Made by a program: the position numbers and the translations under genes. The notes below the pieces were generated by a model. The model had not been told where the DNA came from and ran no database searches. It was given only the letters and a program-made list of their open reading frames with translations. A DNA stretch of 64,000 nucleotides from Heliopora coerulea (lineage: Eukaryota > Cnidaria > Anthozoa > Scleralcyonacea > Helioporidae): the NCBI GenBank assembly GCA_030142905.1, contig JASJOG010000032.1, positions 1,893,001 through 1,957,000 of the forward strand, given 5' to 3'. Positions 10,383 through 20,557 of this stretch are shown here, one piece after another. Each line of letters opens with the position of its first letter. Positions within the stretch are counted from its first letter, which is position 1.

Positions 10383-10760
10383 TCAATTATCAACTTCAAC
10401 ATCACCACCATAAAAAAGCAATGTAGGTGGACGATGTGCAACACACAATAGACCGCTACTCTCTTCTTTAACTTTATCCACTTTCAGTTGGTTTTCCAAA
10501 CGTGCTCTCTCACCCAATTCCAATCTAATTTGTTCTTCCTTTGGACAAAGCATCTCAACGTAAGTTGCTTGTTGATTCTCCAATAAACTCTTCAAATTTT
10601 TTATCGCTTTATTTTGTTTATTAATCATATCATATGCGTCTTTCAATCTGCTTCTTATTTCATCAGCATATACTTCCCATTTGTGAATAATTTTCAAAAG
10701 CTTTTCTTCCACCATTTTTTCCTTTCCACACCAACTTCTCATTTGAACATCATCCCCCAA
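10383..10760 (-). CDS. Coiled-coil protein of P1
   Basis: Open frame of about 125 codons, best start the ATG after the first five codons (MRSWCGKEKMVEEKLL). The middle is a strong coiled coil: KDAYDMINKQNKAIKNLKSL, LENQQATYVEM, then EEQIRLELGERARLENQL. It ends DVEVDN then UGA; read through, ten more codons (KAGILTWTKN) precede a UAG. No known family. A structural or tegument-like role would fit but is inference. Confidence 0.45.
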   Translation of the reverse strand: MGDDVQMRSWCGKEKMVEEKLLKIIHKWEVYADEIRSRLKDAYDMINKQNKAIKNLKSLLENQQATYVEMLCPKEEQIRLELGERARLENQLKVDKVKEESSGLLCVAHRPPTLLFYGGDVEVDN

Positions 10761-10815
10761 AACCCACCCTTCTGATGACGATTTTTTATTTTACTTTTTG
10801 ACAAACTATTCTATA

Positions 10816-10968
10816 TCAATTGATGAAAACTGCTTTTTTAAACTTTTTTTCTGTATTTCCAACAAGTTTGCCCAACAAAGGCATGGCAAGTGAACCTACC
10901 AATATAGCCGGTAACATTGCAAAACCCCTTCTTCTTTTTCATCTTCTCTTTCTGCATTTTCTTTTCAT
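10816..10968 (-). CDS. pX-like basic/hydrophobic minor virion peptide candidate
   Basis: Too short to stand out by length. From the ATG at 10966-10968: MKRKCRKRR, UGA (10939-10941), KRRRGFAMLPAILVG, then GSLAMPLLGKLVGN and a Lys-rich end, stopping at UGA 10816-10818 (or UAA 10786-10788 if UGA is sense). An Arg/Lys cluster followed by a Gly/Leu/Pro-rich hydrophobic segment is the look of adenovirus pX/mu and of small virion peptides in adintoviruses, which condense DNA or disrupt membranes. No frameshift; the lone in-frame UGA sits inside the basic cluster. Similarity is by composition and layout only. Confidence 0.45.
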
Positions 10969-10978
10969 AATTTTTTTT

Positions 10979-11102
10979 TCAAAATTTTCCTTTCACATTT
11001 AGAACTTTAGATAATTTACCCAAAATGCCAGGTGCCAACACTCCAGCACCAATACCTCTACCTCACTGTCTTTTCTTTATATACAACCCCCCTCTTTGAC
11101 AT
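10979..11102 (-). CDS. pVI-like Gly-rich amphipathic peptide candidate
   Basis: Begins at ATG 11100-11102 (MSKRG); the G6 run at about 11,088-11,093 appears to carry one extra base, after which the frame gives IKKRQ, UGA (11063-11065), GRGIGAGVLAPGILGKL and a basic tail ending NVKGKF, UGA (10979-10981). The pattern of basic residues followed by a glycine-rich amphipathic helix resembles small membrane-active virion proteins (adenovirus pVI type) common beside Polinton capsid genes. It lies immediately before the pX-like frame in the same direction, as if co-transcribed. Confidence 0.4.
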
Positions 11103-11210
11103 CTAATATATTTCACAATAAACTTTACACACCATGAAAATGTATCCTATCAACTGATCATCATTGAATTTATCTCTCTTTCTCAGCAAAAAATAATCCA
11201 ATTCCAAACA

Positions 11211-11795
11211 ATGTCTGAAAAGAATAAACCAGGAAAGAAAACGTTTTTTTCTTTAAATACCCAATCACCAATCCAAAATTTTAAAAAACCAAAAGAAACA
11301 GAAATAACATCATCCAAACATTCCACCAAAGATTTATATTCCAAACTCCTACAATCAATGAAACATAAAGAACAAATTACATTTCTTGAGAAAAGAATAC
11401 TAAAACAATGTTATTCATTCTTACAAGGATGAGAAAAAACACAAGGTGAGAATGAATCACATTACTTTATTAGTTATTTCTTCTCTTTATTTTTCTCTTT
11501 ATTTATTTTTCAAGAAATACTAAAGCAATGTGTTTCATTTTCACACAGAATGACAAAAGCTAGATTAAAATCTTTATGAGTAATTACATTTTTCTTTTCA
11601 ACATATTTCATCCAACCACACACACAACAAATCACTGTTATCCAATACAACATTAGGGAAATCGAGCTGTACAAACAACTCATGCAAGAACTATATGAAA
11701 AATGGCAAAGCCAACCAATAGACGACATCCAAGAAGAATATTCTCGAGATGATGCAGTCTTGGACAAAATATATTGTAAATTAAACTTGTATTAA
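11211..11795 (+). pseudogene. Hypothetical protein with two in-frame UGA codons
   Basis: Starts at ATG 11211 (MSEKNKPGKKTFFSLNTQ). The first 73 codons end at UGA 11430-11432, but the same frame continues for 117 more codons with only one further stop, UGA 11577-11579, to a UAA at 11793-11795; no UAA or UAG interrupts it although the DNA is AT-rich. The C-terminal part (REIELYKQLMQELYEKWQS, DDIQEEYSRDDAVLDKIY) is convincingly protein-like and helical. A partial internal duplication (RILKQCYSFLQ / EILKQCVSFSH) is visible. Alternative: an intron between GTGAG at 11,446 and CACAG at 11,549. Function unknown. Confidence 0.4.
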
Positions 11796-11837
11796 TGATT
11801 TTCAATACATATAACTTTATTAATTTTTTATTCGTTT

Positions 11838-12165
11838 TAAAAAATAATCATCACCATCCAAAACCATTCTCGATTGTTCTTTTATATTCCATAACTCCTT
11901 CACATCGATGGGACTCCTGGACAAATAAAACAACCAACTGCATTCCTTGAATATTTCTTCTTTCTAATACCAGTCGACGCCTTCGTATATATCACATGAA
12001 CACAAACATCTCTGCACCACTGTTTTCAATATCTCATCCACTTTAATTTCATGATATTTCAGATCAGACAATGCCTGTCTTGTCAATGTAAATAAAAAAA
12101 TTATAAACTTCATTAGGTGCAACGTAATGAGCATATTTTGCTCTCCATCTGAAATCTATCTTCTG
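11838..12165 (-). pseudogene. Hypothetical P1 protein
   Basis: Not a single long frame, but readable: DFRWRAKYAHYVAPNEVYN (right end), a frameshift near 12,080, then LSDLKYHEIKVDEILKTVVQ and, after one UAG, KEEIFKECSWLFYLSRSP and DVKELWNIKEQSRMVLDGDD, ending at UAA about 11,838. Composition and helical pattern argue for a real former gene. No family recognised. Confidence 0.35.
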
Positions 12166-12511
12166 ACTGTTAGTCCACAGCACTTTTCAATCTTACTCAC
12201 CAAAACCAACAACCCCTCTCATCCAATATTCCACACTCTTCCACCTCTCAACCTCATGCCTTTCACATACCCATCACACATTTCCCTTCATGTAGCTTTT
12301 GCATGGCATTCACATGTTTCTGTTTGTAGATGCGCAGCACGACTCCCAAATGGCATAAAAGGAGCAGACGGACAGTGTAGTGCTCACTCTCGAGAGAAGC
12401 TGCCAGAGAGAGAGGTTAGGGTTAGATAGGTCAGAATTGAAAGTCCCAATAATTGGATTGCACACCTCACATCTTCAAAATGTTTATAAAATCTTCAGTA
12501 TGTCATTGAAT

Positions 12512-12751
12512 TTACAATGAAATTAAACAAGAAGTACATGTCCACTCCTGCACATCCTCAACAAATTCATCACCAACCATCCAGCAATGATCACAACAAA
12601 ATTCACAATACTGTGTATTGTTAGTGAGAAAAAACGATTGGTCATTCTTGTTTTCAAATTTATATACAATGTTTGGTTTAGGTTTATCTACACACCTCCC
12701 CACATCTTTATACAGTAATTGAAGCAATTTCTCAGTATCACATCCATCCAC
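12512..12751 (-). pseudogene. Small zinc-ribbon-like protein
   Basis: Open frame of 79 codons ending QYCEFCCDHCW...EWTCTSCLISL; the pairs C-x2-C and C-x2-C about 20 residues apart suggest a zinc ribbon. A 4-bp duplication (GGATGGAT on the complement near 12,745-12,752) breaks the frame upstream, where DFIGENVYLWFKLRTLCVRF and SKRDGVWMKSG look like the same protein. Likely the last gene of P1 on this side. Confidence 0.4.
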
Positions 12752-13359
12752 TTTTCATCCACACTCCATCACGTTTTGAACAAACACCAAATCGTACACA
12801 CAATGTTCTTAATTTGAACCAAAGATAGACATTTTCTCCAATGAAATCTTTGACAAGCTGCACGAATATTGTAACAATCACGTTTCATGAATATCCATAC
12901 TTATTTCCTGAGGTTCATTTTTACTTTCCATTACTATTTTTTTTTCTCTTTACACTATACTACCAAGAATCAATGGTGTACGGAAGCTAACCACCACAAT
13001 GCCTCCACTTATATACATCAGGGGTCAAAACAAATCCTCCACGCTGTCTGTCCTCGCTAACTTTGTCTTACAGATCAAATTACTTGTCATTGTAAGCAAA
13101 CAAATAAAAAATATCAGTTCACTTCCATTCTCTTATGATGATGTAAGTTACACCCTCAACCACACCTCTGACTTACTTCCACTCTAGCATCCCCTTTTTT
13201 TTTAAGCGGATTAAAATTTCCTCCAATCTGATTGGTTCATTTTGAAAATTTGGAAAATACTGATAGCTGATTGGTTAAAAAACTGGTTCCCACACCTTCC
13301 AGTTAAAAAGTGTCCTTTATACTCTTACTATTATAAGATGGTACATGTATTCACACCTT

Positions 13360-13675
13360 GGACCTCCACTGTCCACTGCTGCCTCTCCAGAGAATGTTAC
13401 CTTTACAGGATTAACAAAAGAGAAGCCAGCCCTTTTAAGTGCTCTGAGGGTAGAATTGTGCACAAACTTGCAACTAATAATTTTGACCACATCTTCTTCG
13501 GGGTCTTCAGTAGTTTGCATATTTTCTTATGAAAACTGCTTCAGGAAACATAGCAGTCATAGTGCTGAGAAACATTTGTAATGGTGTTTGACATCAGTGC
13601 ATCTGGGTTTTGTTGGGTTATTTCAAAGGCAAGTGGGATGTAATCATCATCGGAGTCATTTCTTGTTACTGAGAA
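13360..13675 (-). pseudogene. HECT-type E3 ligase exon fragment
   Basis: Reads into a HECT-domain start: VKVTFSGEAAVDSGGPR followed at once by a splice donor (AG|GTGTGA on the complement, near 13,363). On the other side a polypyrimidine tract and CAG near 13,672 form an acceptor, followed by NDSDDDYIPLAFEITQQNPD. One stop and a frame change lie between the two halves near 13,520-13,545. The sequence parallels the exon of the intact HECT gene at 51.6-52.7 kb (GQPAVDTGG) but is clearly a different paralogue. Confidence 0.55.
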
Positions 13676-14169
13676 AACAAACAAACAAATTCGACCTATA
13701 ATTACATATGGCTTTTATGTTATGTATTATTGGATGATATTAGGATTTATAAAGGTGGCTTTGTGTTTTTCTCCTCCTTTTTTTTACTTATAAAGATGGT
13801 ACACACAGATACACCTAAGAATAAGATATTCGTTAATGTAACACCAATGTGCAATTCTTTCTGATTCCTTCCTGTTGTAGGTATACCCACTGTCTCCTTA
13901 CTGACTATTCATCATGGTGTTATTGCAAAATTTGCTCCAAGTCTATGATAAAAAGCCAAACAAGGTATTCAAAACAGTAATTTTTACACATTGTCACATT
14001 TTTGCAAGAAGTCTGGAAAACAAGTATAAACTATCAAGTGACAAAATCCTTTATTTGCAATGCAGGTCACAGCATCATAGGAATATAGCTTGCAAGTTTT
14101 TTATTATTAAGAACTCAAAAGTTGCGGTACTTGGTGGCAACACTTACCTCACTCCTGTGCTTTGAACAG

Positions 14170-14810
14170 CAGGCATAATGTTCTCTCGTGGCATGCACAT
14201 CCGATGTAGATAAAGAATTTTTGCAAGTATCTTCTAAATCATGTTCTGTGCAGTCAAGACCCATGGGTTACCAAGGACTAAATCTTGCTGAATAGGTCTG
14301 ACATATGACTTTCCTTGACCGATAAAGGTAACAAGATATTTAATAGTCAAGCCAACAGACCCTAGAGGAATAACCTTTAACTCTCTTTTATACAGCTCAG
14401 CATATGTTAGCTGAAAGCTCCCAGTGTGTTTGAGTTTCGAAAATGTTTTAACAATAAGTTCCCAAACGCCAGTTTTGTTTGGTTAATCAGGCACTGCAAT
14501 TTTAAACTCACCAAGTCCTTAAATCACTACCACTAGTTGATCCTTGTCGCTTAAACACAAATTTATTAATAATTTGATTGCATCAGCCCTCTTATTCATC
14601 TGCTTCATCTTGGAAATGGTGAGTAAACAACCTCAATTTTCTGGAGACATGGCAGTGGTTTCACTTGTCAAGGCAGTTGTGCTTGAAGAGCTAAGAAAAT
14701 TTGACAAAAGGTGTTCAGCTGCTCCTGCAAGATCGTCTGCCATGTTTGATAGGAGCAAAGTGCCAGTGCTCTTACTTATAACTACATTTGCTAGCTTTCC
14801 ATCTTAGAAA
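14170..14810 (-). pseudogene. Upstream exons of the HECT-type gene fragment (probable)
   Basis: Minus-strand exons precede the HECT fragment: MADDLAGAAEHLLSNFLS and SETTAMSPEN, then a donor-like GGTGAGT or AGGTTG near 14,620-14,630; further on WELIVKTFSKLKHTGSFQL, YAELYKRELKVIPLGSVGL and TIKYLVTFIGQGKSYVRPI. This arrangement is typical of invertebrate HECT/G2E3-like predicted genes as far as I remember; one stop and uncertain splice sites leave the model incomplete. Confidence 0.4.
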
Positions 14811-15180
14811 TCTTGTGCATCATTTTGTGTAGTCATGGAACAGTTAAATCAGTATTTCTGACACCTTATTTAGACAGATAGAAGTTTGCTGGCCTGCATA
14901 TTATGAATCTAAAGCTCCATTTTATAAACTTATAGCCTATATTTTATTAAGGCAATTACTGCAGTTTATCCTTTTTTTGAGATCAGAATTATGGTGGTAT
15001 CGGCATCTCATAACAGACATTGTACTGGTTTGGTTTGATTTAGCCCACAATTTTTTTTTTAAAAGCTGCTATTTATGCACAGTGCCTTTAATTAAGAGCC
15101 AGCCAGATCAAACCATTTAGCCATCATGCATTGATATTACAAATGATGATAATGGTTTGTTCACAAAAATTTACTCAAAT
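14811..15180. other. Intergenic, nothing recognised
   Basis: AT-rich sequence with no open frame of note and no recognised repeat. Confidence 0.5.
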
Positions 15181-15339
15181 TACATGTGGAAAGGAGATAA
15201 AGAGGTTAACCCTACTGAGATATCTCCAAAACTACCTATATTAATTAAATGCTACAATACAAAAACAAACTAAAAATAAGAAATTACATAATTTGGTATC
15301 TGTGTAATTTTTCTATAAAAACTGGGAAACTTTCTCACT

Positions 15340-16245
15340 AAGCAACATCCTTTGGTAGGCTGTTCCATAAATTTGTAACAGGGACTAAAAATGAATATTT
15401 AAAATGATTTAACTTTGCTGATTTTGCTGGCAAAGGTAAAAAATAACAATGGTTCCAGGCCATTAAGGCCATTAATAATTTTATAACACTTGGTAAGAGA
15501 CAAGAAAACTCTTCTTTGTTCTAAAATAGTCCATTCACTCATTCTTCATAAGACATGTCCTTTCCTTTACTTCCCAAAGCATGTTTGGATGCACGTCTTT
15601 GCACCTTTTCCAAAATTGTACTCCAGGACTGGACAAACAAGACTAATGAGGAATTTAGAGAATATTTTTGTGTTTCTTCAGCCAACTGTCCATTTTTAAA
15701 AGCCAAGAACACAATTAGCTTTATTTGTACTTTGTTCACCTGTAGGCTCCATGACAAGTTTGCGTTAACTTAGATGCCAAGGTCTTTTGTTTCATTTACA
15801 ACCTTCAAAATCTTATCCGCTAATTCACAATGAGGTGTTGTGGTGACATTTCTCTTTGTTTGCCATTCTAGCTTAAGCATGTCACTTTGTAAGAGTTTCA
15901 TATCCTCAATGATATTATTAAGCAATCTATAAACCTTCATATCACCTGCAAATAACTTTGCTTTTGATGTAAGACTATTAGAAACACAATTGATATAAAT
16001 CAACAATAGTACTAGTACCAGGACAGTTCCCTGTGGAACACCTGACTTAACCAGAGTCCAAGATGAACAGGTTGGTTAAAAAAAAACAAAAAACATCTAA
16101 ACCAGGAAAGAAGCGGATCCTGAATTCTATAGGCCTTCATTTTCATGAGGTACAGAGTCAAACGGCTTTGGTAGGCATAAGAACATAAAGTCTGTTGTGA
16201 TGTCTTTATTTCTTGCATTAGCCCAGTCATGACAGGCAAGATTTA
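15340..16245 (-). mobile_element. LINE reverse transcriptase fragment (CR1/L2/Jockey group)
   Basis: Decayed RT C-terminus. Right part: MTGLMQEIKTSQQ with YQSRLTLYLMKMKAY; then LIYINCVSNSLTSKAKLFAG (normally YINDL...LFADD, so the catalytic Asp pair is damaged), VYRLLNNIIEDMKLLQSDM, LADKILKVVNETKDLGI and the thumb/C-terminal stretch ILEKVQRRASKHALG ending KCYKIINGL. Frames change several times. 5'-truncated, as LINE insertions usually are. Confidence 0.7.
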
Positions 16246-16249
16246 CCCT

Positions 16250-17040
16250 TCATAAAGCCAACAGCAGTAAAAATGTTATTGGTTATCCAAAAGTCAACAA
16301 TATGTTGTTGAACTAATTTTTTGCATGCTTTACAAATAATTGATGTAAGATACTGAGCAATAGTTTTCACAACTACCTGTGGCATCTTTTTATGTAATGG
16401 TGTAATGTCAGTAAAATGCCTAATGAAAATGACACGTTAAAAATCTTACTAAGTAAAGGAACAAGAGTCTGAGAACAGTTCTTTAATATCATTGGATGTT
16501 CATGATGATATATCTGAAAAACAAGTAAATTTGCACATTTTTTGTTTTGCTGTTAGACAAGTTAGGTAGAATACTTAGTAAGATATTTTGAAGAAATTGC
16601 ATCATGAATAAGGGTGCAAGAGGCAACTTTAAAAGTGCAATTGTAAGTTTGAAACATAATGCCTTTGTATGAGGTAAAATCACTTTATGTGTTCATTTGA
16701 ATGCAGCTGTTTAAATTAAGCTTCATTATTGCAAGGTAACCTAGAACTGTTTGTGGAGCATTTGTGGATCTGTCTTGGAAATCACATATTTTGACTGAGA
16801 CTGTACTGAACATCTGAAAGCACATCTTATTGCATGCCATTTATACTATTATGTGGCTTTAAACAGGTATATATTATCATGACCATTTGAGATGAAAAAG
16901 AATATTTTTACACTTGGCATATAATGGAAGTTAATTATGGCAATTTCATGTATTTGGATGAAGTTTTTTACAAACCTCATTTATTTTTGGTCAATATAAA
17001 GTCGTCTGATGAACATGACATTTTCAACCATGGCTTCACA
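16250..17040. other. Intergenic, nothing recognised
   Basis: AT-rich; short frames only; no protein similarity or repeat structure recognised. Confidence 0.4.
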
Positions 17041-17044
17041 AGAA

Positions 17045-17500
17045 GGGAACTGTAGAGAGGGGTAAAATTAGGGGCAAGTTTGTCGTCAAGTTGAATTACT
17101 CAAGGAATCTGGATTTTAGAGTTACCCAGCTGTCAATACGTGATAGGTCATTCCTCTTGGAAAGATGTTATAAAAAGAAACTGAACGTGGTATTTCACCT
17201 GACCCAAGTAAAATTGACCAACAAATGGAGGAAGCCACTAAAACTAGAAGAAATGAGAAAAATCTCTTTGGAAAGCTTTAGAGAAACAGGAACCCCAGAA
17301 GAAAAGAACTGGGGCTGATTCAATTGCTTTTCTACAAGGCAAGTTGAAGATGGAATCTGAGTGGTAGATGAAGAAAGAGTTCAGCAAAGTGAACAGATAC
17401 ACCTATTGAATAACATGAACATGGCAATGTTGCAGCAACAACAACAACAAACACAAGCTCTCATTGGCATACTGCAAAATTTTGCAGGGAAATAAACAAC
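17045..17500 (+). pseudogene. Myb/trihelix-like accessory ORF of a PIF/Harbinger element
   Basis: Decayed ORF: VELLKESGF, VTQLSIRDRSFLLERCYKKK, then an acidic/basic helical middle and SIAFLQGKLKMESE followed by MNMAMLQQQQQQTQALIGIL. This order (short SANT-like helix block, coiled-coil with Gln run) is that of the DNA-binding partner ORF which accompanies Harbinger transposases in invertebrates. It faces the DDE gene at 18.0-18.5 kb, the usual convergent layout. Several stops. Confidence 0.5.
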
Positions 17501-18047
17501 CAACAGTACATTTTGAAACATGAACAAACATGCAAGTTTTGCTTTTAAATCTGTTTGTTGTTATTTATGTACACACAAGTTGACAAAGTATTTAATATTT
17601 ACACTCTACAGTCAAACTCTTTTTTTATGTATATTATATAATAATTTGGTACATTCAGTTGAAATTCATGTTTATGTTTATTAAATAAATATCTGTATTC
17701 AGCAGAAGTTTCAGAAAATTCTGAGTCCTTAATAAGAATTTAAACTATTGGCAAATGCCTTTTACAGGCACACTAATGCCTGGGAGTTGTGAATGTCAAA
17801 ACTTTGATTTTACTGAGGTGCACTATGTACAGTGTAACTATTATATATTATTACTCACTGAAAGTATTCGATGATTGGTGGTGGAACATCAAAAAATTTT
17901 GATGTTGTTGAGCCATGTAAGCATGTATGGGCATTGTGAAGCAGAACACATACAATGTACATTTTTGCCACTGCACTTAAATCTTTAAGCCTTTCTTAAA
18001 ATAATTGACAATATCACCAAAAGTCAACTCAACAATTGTCACTTTGC

Positions 18048-18600
18048 TCATTGATTTATTCTAATCCTGCTCATTGAAAGGTAATCGCAGGTGCTGCCAT
18101 ATAGGATAATCAGGATCATCATAGATGCATAAAATATTACCATTTGAACCAAATGAACGGTTCTCCAGCTGGGGTAACACTCGTGATTGGGACAAGATCG
18201 CACTATCATGCCTTTTCCCTTCAACTGGGGCATATAATGTTGACTGAAACTTAAAGGCATGTATTTGCTTGTGGCAATTGTACATTACACATTGATGTCT
18301 ACCTGGGCTTCGAATAGGCCTCATTGTTTCATCAAAGCCCCAGCAGTTGTTGAGAGGTGCACCTTTATATTCTTGTAAGCTGGTAAAATAATGCCATCGA
18401 TTATAAATCAATTGCATTATTGCATTGGGAATCATGGAAAGTTGTGGTTCAGGTTTGGCAAACCTATGAGTTAAATTCACGTCTGAAAGGATAAGCAAAG
18501 GGCTTCAATAATATACAAAATACATCAGCGATGACTTCATTTGGCAAGTTGTAGATGTAATTTCTGAAGAACCTGAACTCTGTCTTGCATCTAAATCAAA
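18048..18600 (-). pseudogene. PIF/Harbinger DDE transposase fragment
   Basis: DDE_4-type transposase: NNCWGFDETMRPIRSPGRHQ (first catalytic block, normally G-x-I-D-G-T), QCVMYNCHKQIHAFKFQS, VEGKRHDSAILSQSRVLPQL (second Asp in RHDSA) and ILCIYDDPDYPIWQHLRLPF (GDPAYPL block). The frame is open for 145 codons; upstream (18,500-18,600) the reading continues in another frame. First and later motifs carry substitutions, so the enzyme is likely dead. Confidence 0.75.
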
Positions 18601-18869
18601 CTGTTTGTATATATCAATCAGGATGTCTGGATTATTCACATTGTTCAGAAGAACAAATTAATCTTCATCAATTAACTCACAACCATATACTAATACTAAC
18701 GTATTTCTGAACTTTGGCATGTTCTCACCCACTGAAACTGAAATAAACATTGACATTGTGCAAAACACTTCATAAGATCAAATTTTGGTGGAAGACTGTG
18801 ATGTCATCTGAGGACTGTCCCTGTCACTACAGGAGAAAACCTGCAAAGCTTGGTAGAGTCAAACAGGAC

Positions 18870-19000
18870 AACACTCTTCTCATATGTAACAAAGGTAACT
18901 TTAATCAGATAACTGTATTGAGGGAGAATCGAACCCTAGTCACAGTGGTGAGAGATACATGGACTGCCTCTGTGCCACCACACCCCATAAAGCACATTTC
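18870..19000 (-). repeat. tRNA-derived SINE candidate
   Basis: On the complement a good B-box (GGGTTCGATTCTCCC, 18,924-18,938) lies about 40 bases after an A-box-like TGGCACAGAGGCAG. The spacing and boxes are those of a tRNA gene, but the stems pair poorly, which is typical of a SINE head. Ends not defined. Confidence 0.45.
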
Positions 19001-19129
19001 TCATCTGATCCTGATGGCAAAATCTCTTCATCAAGTTTACCTGAAGCTTGAGCATAAGCTCAGAAACTCAAGCCAAACCACAAACACAACTGGGAAATTT
19101 GAAAGTAAGATTTATTGCCTTACATAACA

Positions 19130-20140
19130 TACAACCTTGATGGAAACATTAGAACAGATCCACAGGTGTGAATGAGGTAAGGTCTGGTTCAAAGAAGACT
19201 TGTCTCGACAATGTGAAAACAATTTATTAAAAGAAATTGAATGCAGTTTGTGTTCAGAGAATTGGAAAATGTCTACCCAGCAAGTGAAATTAGAGTGGGT
19301 AGAGAAACGATTGCAACCTTATGCAAAATATTCAGCATGGCAAGGGGCAACATGCAGTAGAAATGGCTGTAATCCTTGATGAAGTTGTGGAGAGATGACA
19401 GCTGAAGGAAGCCTCAAAAAGGATTGAACTAATGTCAAAAAATCAAGGGACTTGACTGAATGAAAATTAGGCAAGCTAAACTACAGCAGAGACTTGAAGA
19501 AAAACAGAGTGAACCTAATTACAGCTCTGGCAGATTTAATGAGGCTGACTCACTTCAACTTTTGATATGATGAGACATTACTAACTGTTAAGAACAAACT
19601 CAGGAAAAAGAAATGAGGGCACTAACTAATGAGTTGTAGCTTTAGAATACTAATTTGAGTCACACACCAAAATTGGAGTGAATTTGACTTTGTTTATCAC
19701 GAGTTCCACCAGTTGTTCTAACCCTCAAAGTTTAAATGTCCTTTTCTGTATGTTTGCATTTTTGCCAACAAGGTGTATTCATTTGAAATTCCTGATGATG
19801 ACCAAAAATTAGTTGAAATGTCTAAATTAAAATGTTACCTTGTTGTGTATTTCATAAAAATACTTGGTGGTTCCTGTAATTTTGTATTCAACCAATTGTA
19901 ATGAAATTTTCAGGTTATTTTCTTAATGCCCTATTTGTAATTATAAATGGAATTAGCATTATTTTAAATACAGATCATCATATGAGGTATTTCTTCAGAT
20001 TTAATGTTCAATTAGTTTTAACATTTGGTTTGCTTGGTAATTTAAATGTAAAGTATTTCATTGTTTTTTTTCAATGTAAGATTAAGCCTGTCCAGGCTCC
20101 CTGGCACATTTGTGCTTACCCCAATCCCCCTAAATAAGAG
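19130..20140. other. Intergenic, nothing recognised
   Basis: Only short frames. A few gag-like short stretches (for example near 19,220-19,330) are too broken to name. Confidence 0.4.
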
Positions 20141-20292
20141 TGTGCAGAAATGGAAGCCAGGAATATGTTTTTTCCTATGTTTAATTATTAAGGTAAAGTA
20201 GTAAGTCAAATTTTAATAATAAAAATCATCTTTTTAATAGTAATAACTTTTAAATAGAGCCATAATGGAACCATATCTTTAAAAGAGTTTTA

Positions 20293-20337
20293 TTGACTAA
20301 CGTTTCGTTACTTAACCAGTAACATCATCAGAGTAAT
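20293..20337 (-). ncRNA. Hammerhead ribozyme core in Penelope tail
   Basis: On the complement: CTGATGA (20,325-20,331), stem II GTTAC / loop / GTAAC (perfect 5 bp), GAAA (20,303-20,306), then CGTTAGTC with cleavage expected after the C at 20,295. All invariant core bases of a minimal type I hammerhead are present in order, as known for ribozymes in Penelope terminal regions. Stem III is very short, as in that class, so activity may need a dimer. Confidence 0.65.
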
Positions 20338-20557
20338 TATTTACAAGAGTTGAGAGGCTTAAATAGCTAACTGTTACAAAAATAGTGATGAAAGAATGTC
20401 ACAAAGGATTAGCGGAACGATTAGCAAGAACAATTAACGGAAGGAGTGCGAGTAATAAAGTGATGAAGAATTAGACGTGTGAAAAATTTAATTAGAGGGG
20501 AGGGGAAAAAAAAAAAATAAAAAAAAAATAAAAAAAAAAAAAAGTAAAGAAATAACG

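Larger units (their letters stand above)
1..13200. mobile_element. Polinton/adintovirus-like element P1 (left end outside window)
   Basis: The packaging ATPase, adenain-like protease, hexon-like capsid gene and DDE integrase within 6.2 kb define a Polinton-type virus-like element. The right limit is placed at about 13.2 kb because the strongly A/C-biased composition ends there and HECT-type host sequence starts at 13.3 kb. No DNA polymerase B was recognised in it and no terminal inverted repeat can be checked because the left end is missing. The right portion (5.65-13.2 kb) has opposite strand skew and could be a different element abutting the first. Confidence 0.6.

Noticed and set aside
12408..12432. 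Telomeric TTAGGG sequence
   Set aside because: Only two units (GTTAGGGTTAG); chance occurrence.
1..12500. Mitochondrial or plasmid origin of P1 because of UGA codons and strand skew
   Set aside because: Attractive, since medusozoan mtDNA is linear with polymerase B and uses UGA=Trp, but capsid, protease and integrase genes have no mitochondrial precedent and no mitochondrial gene is present; kept only as a speculation.
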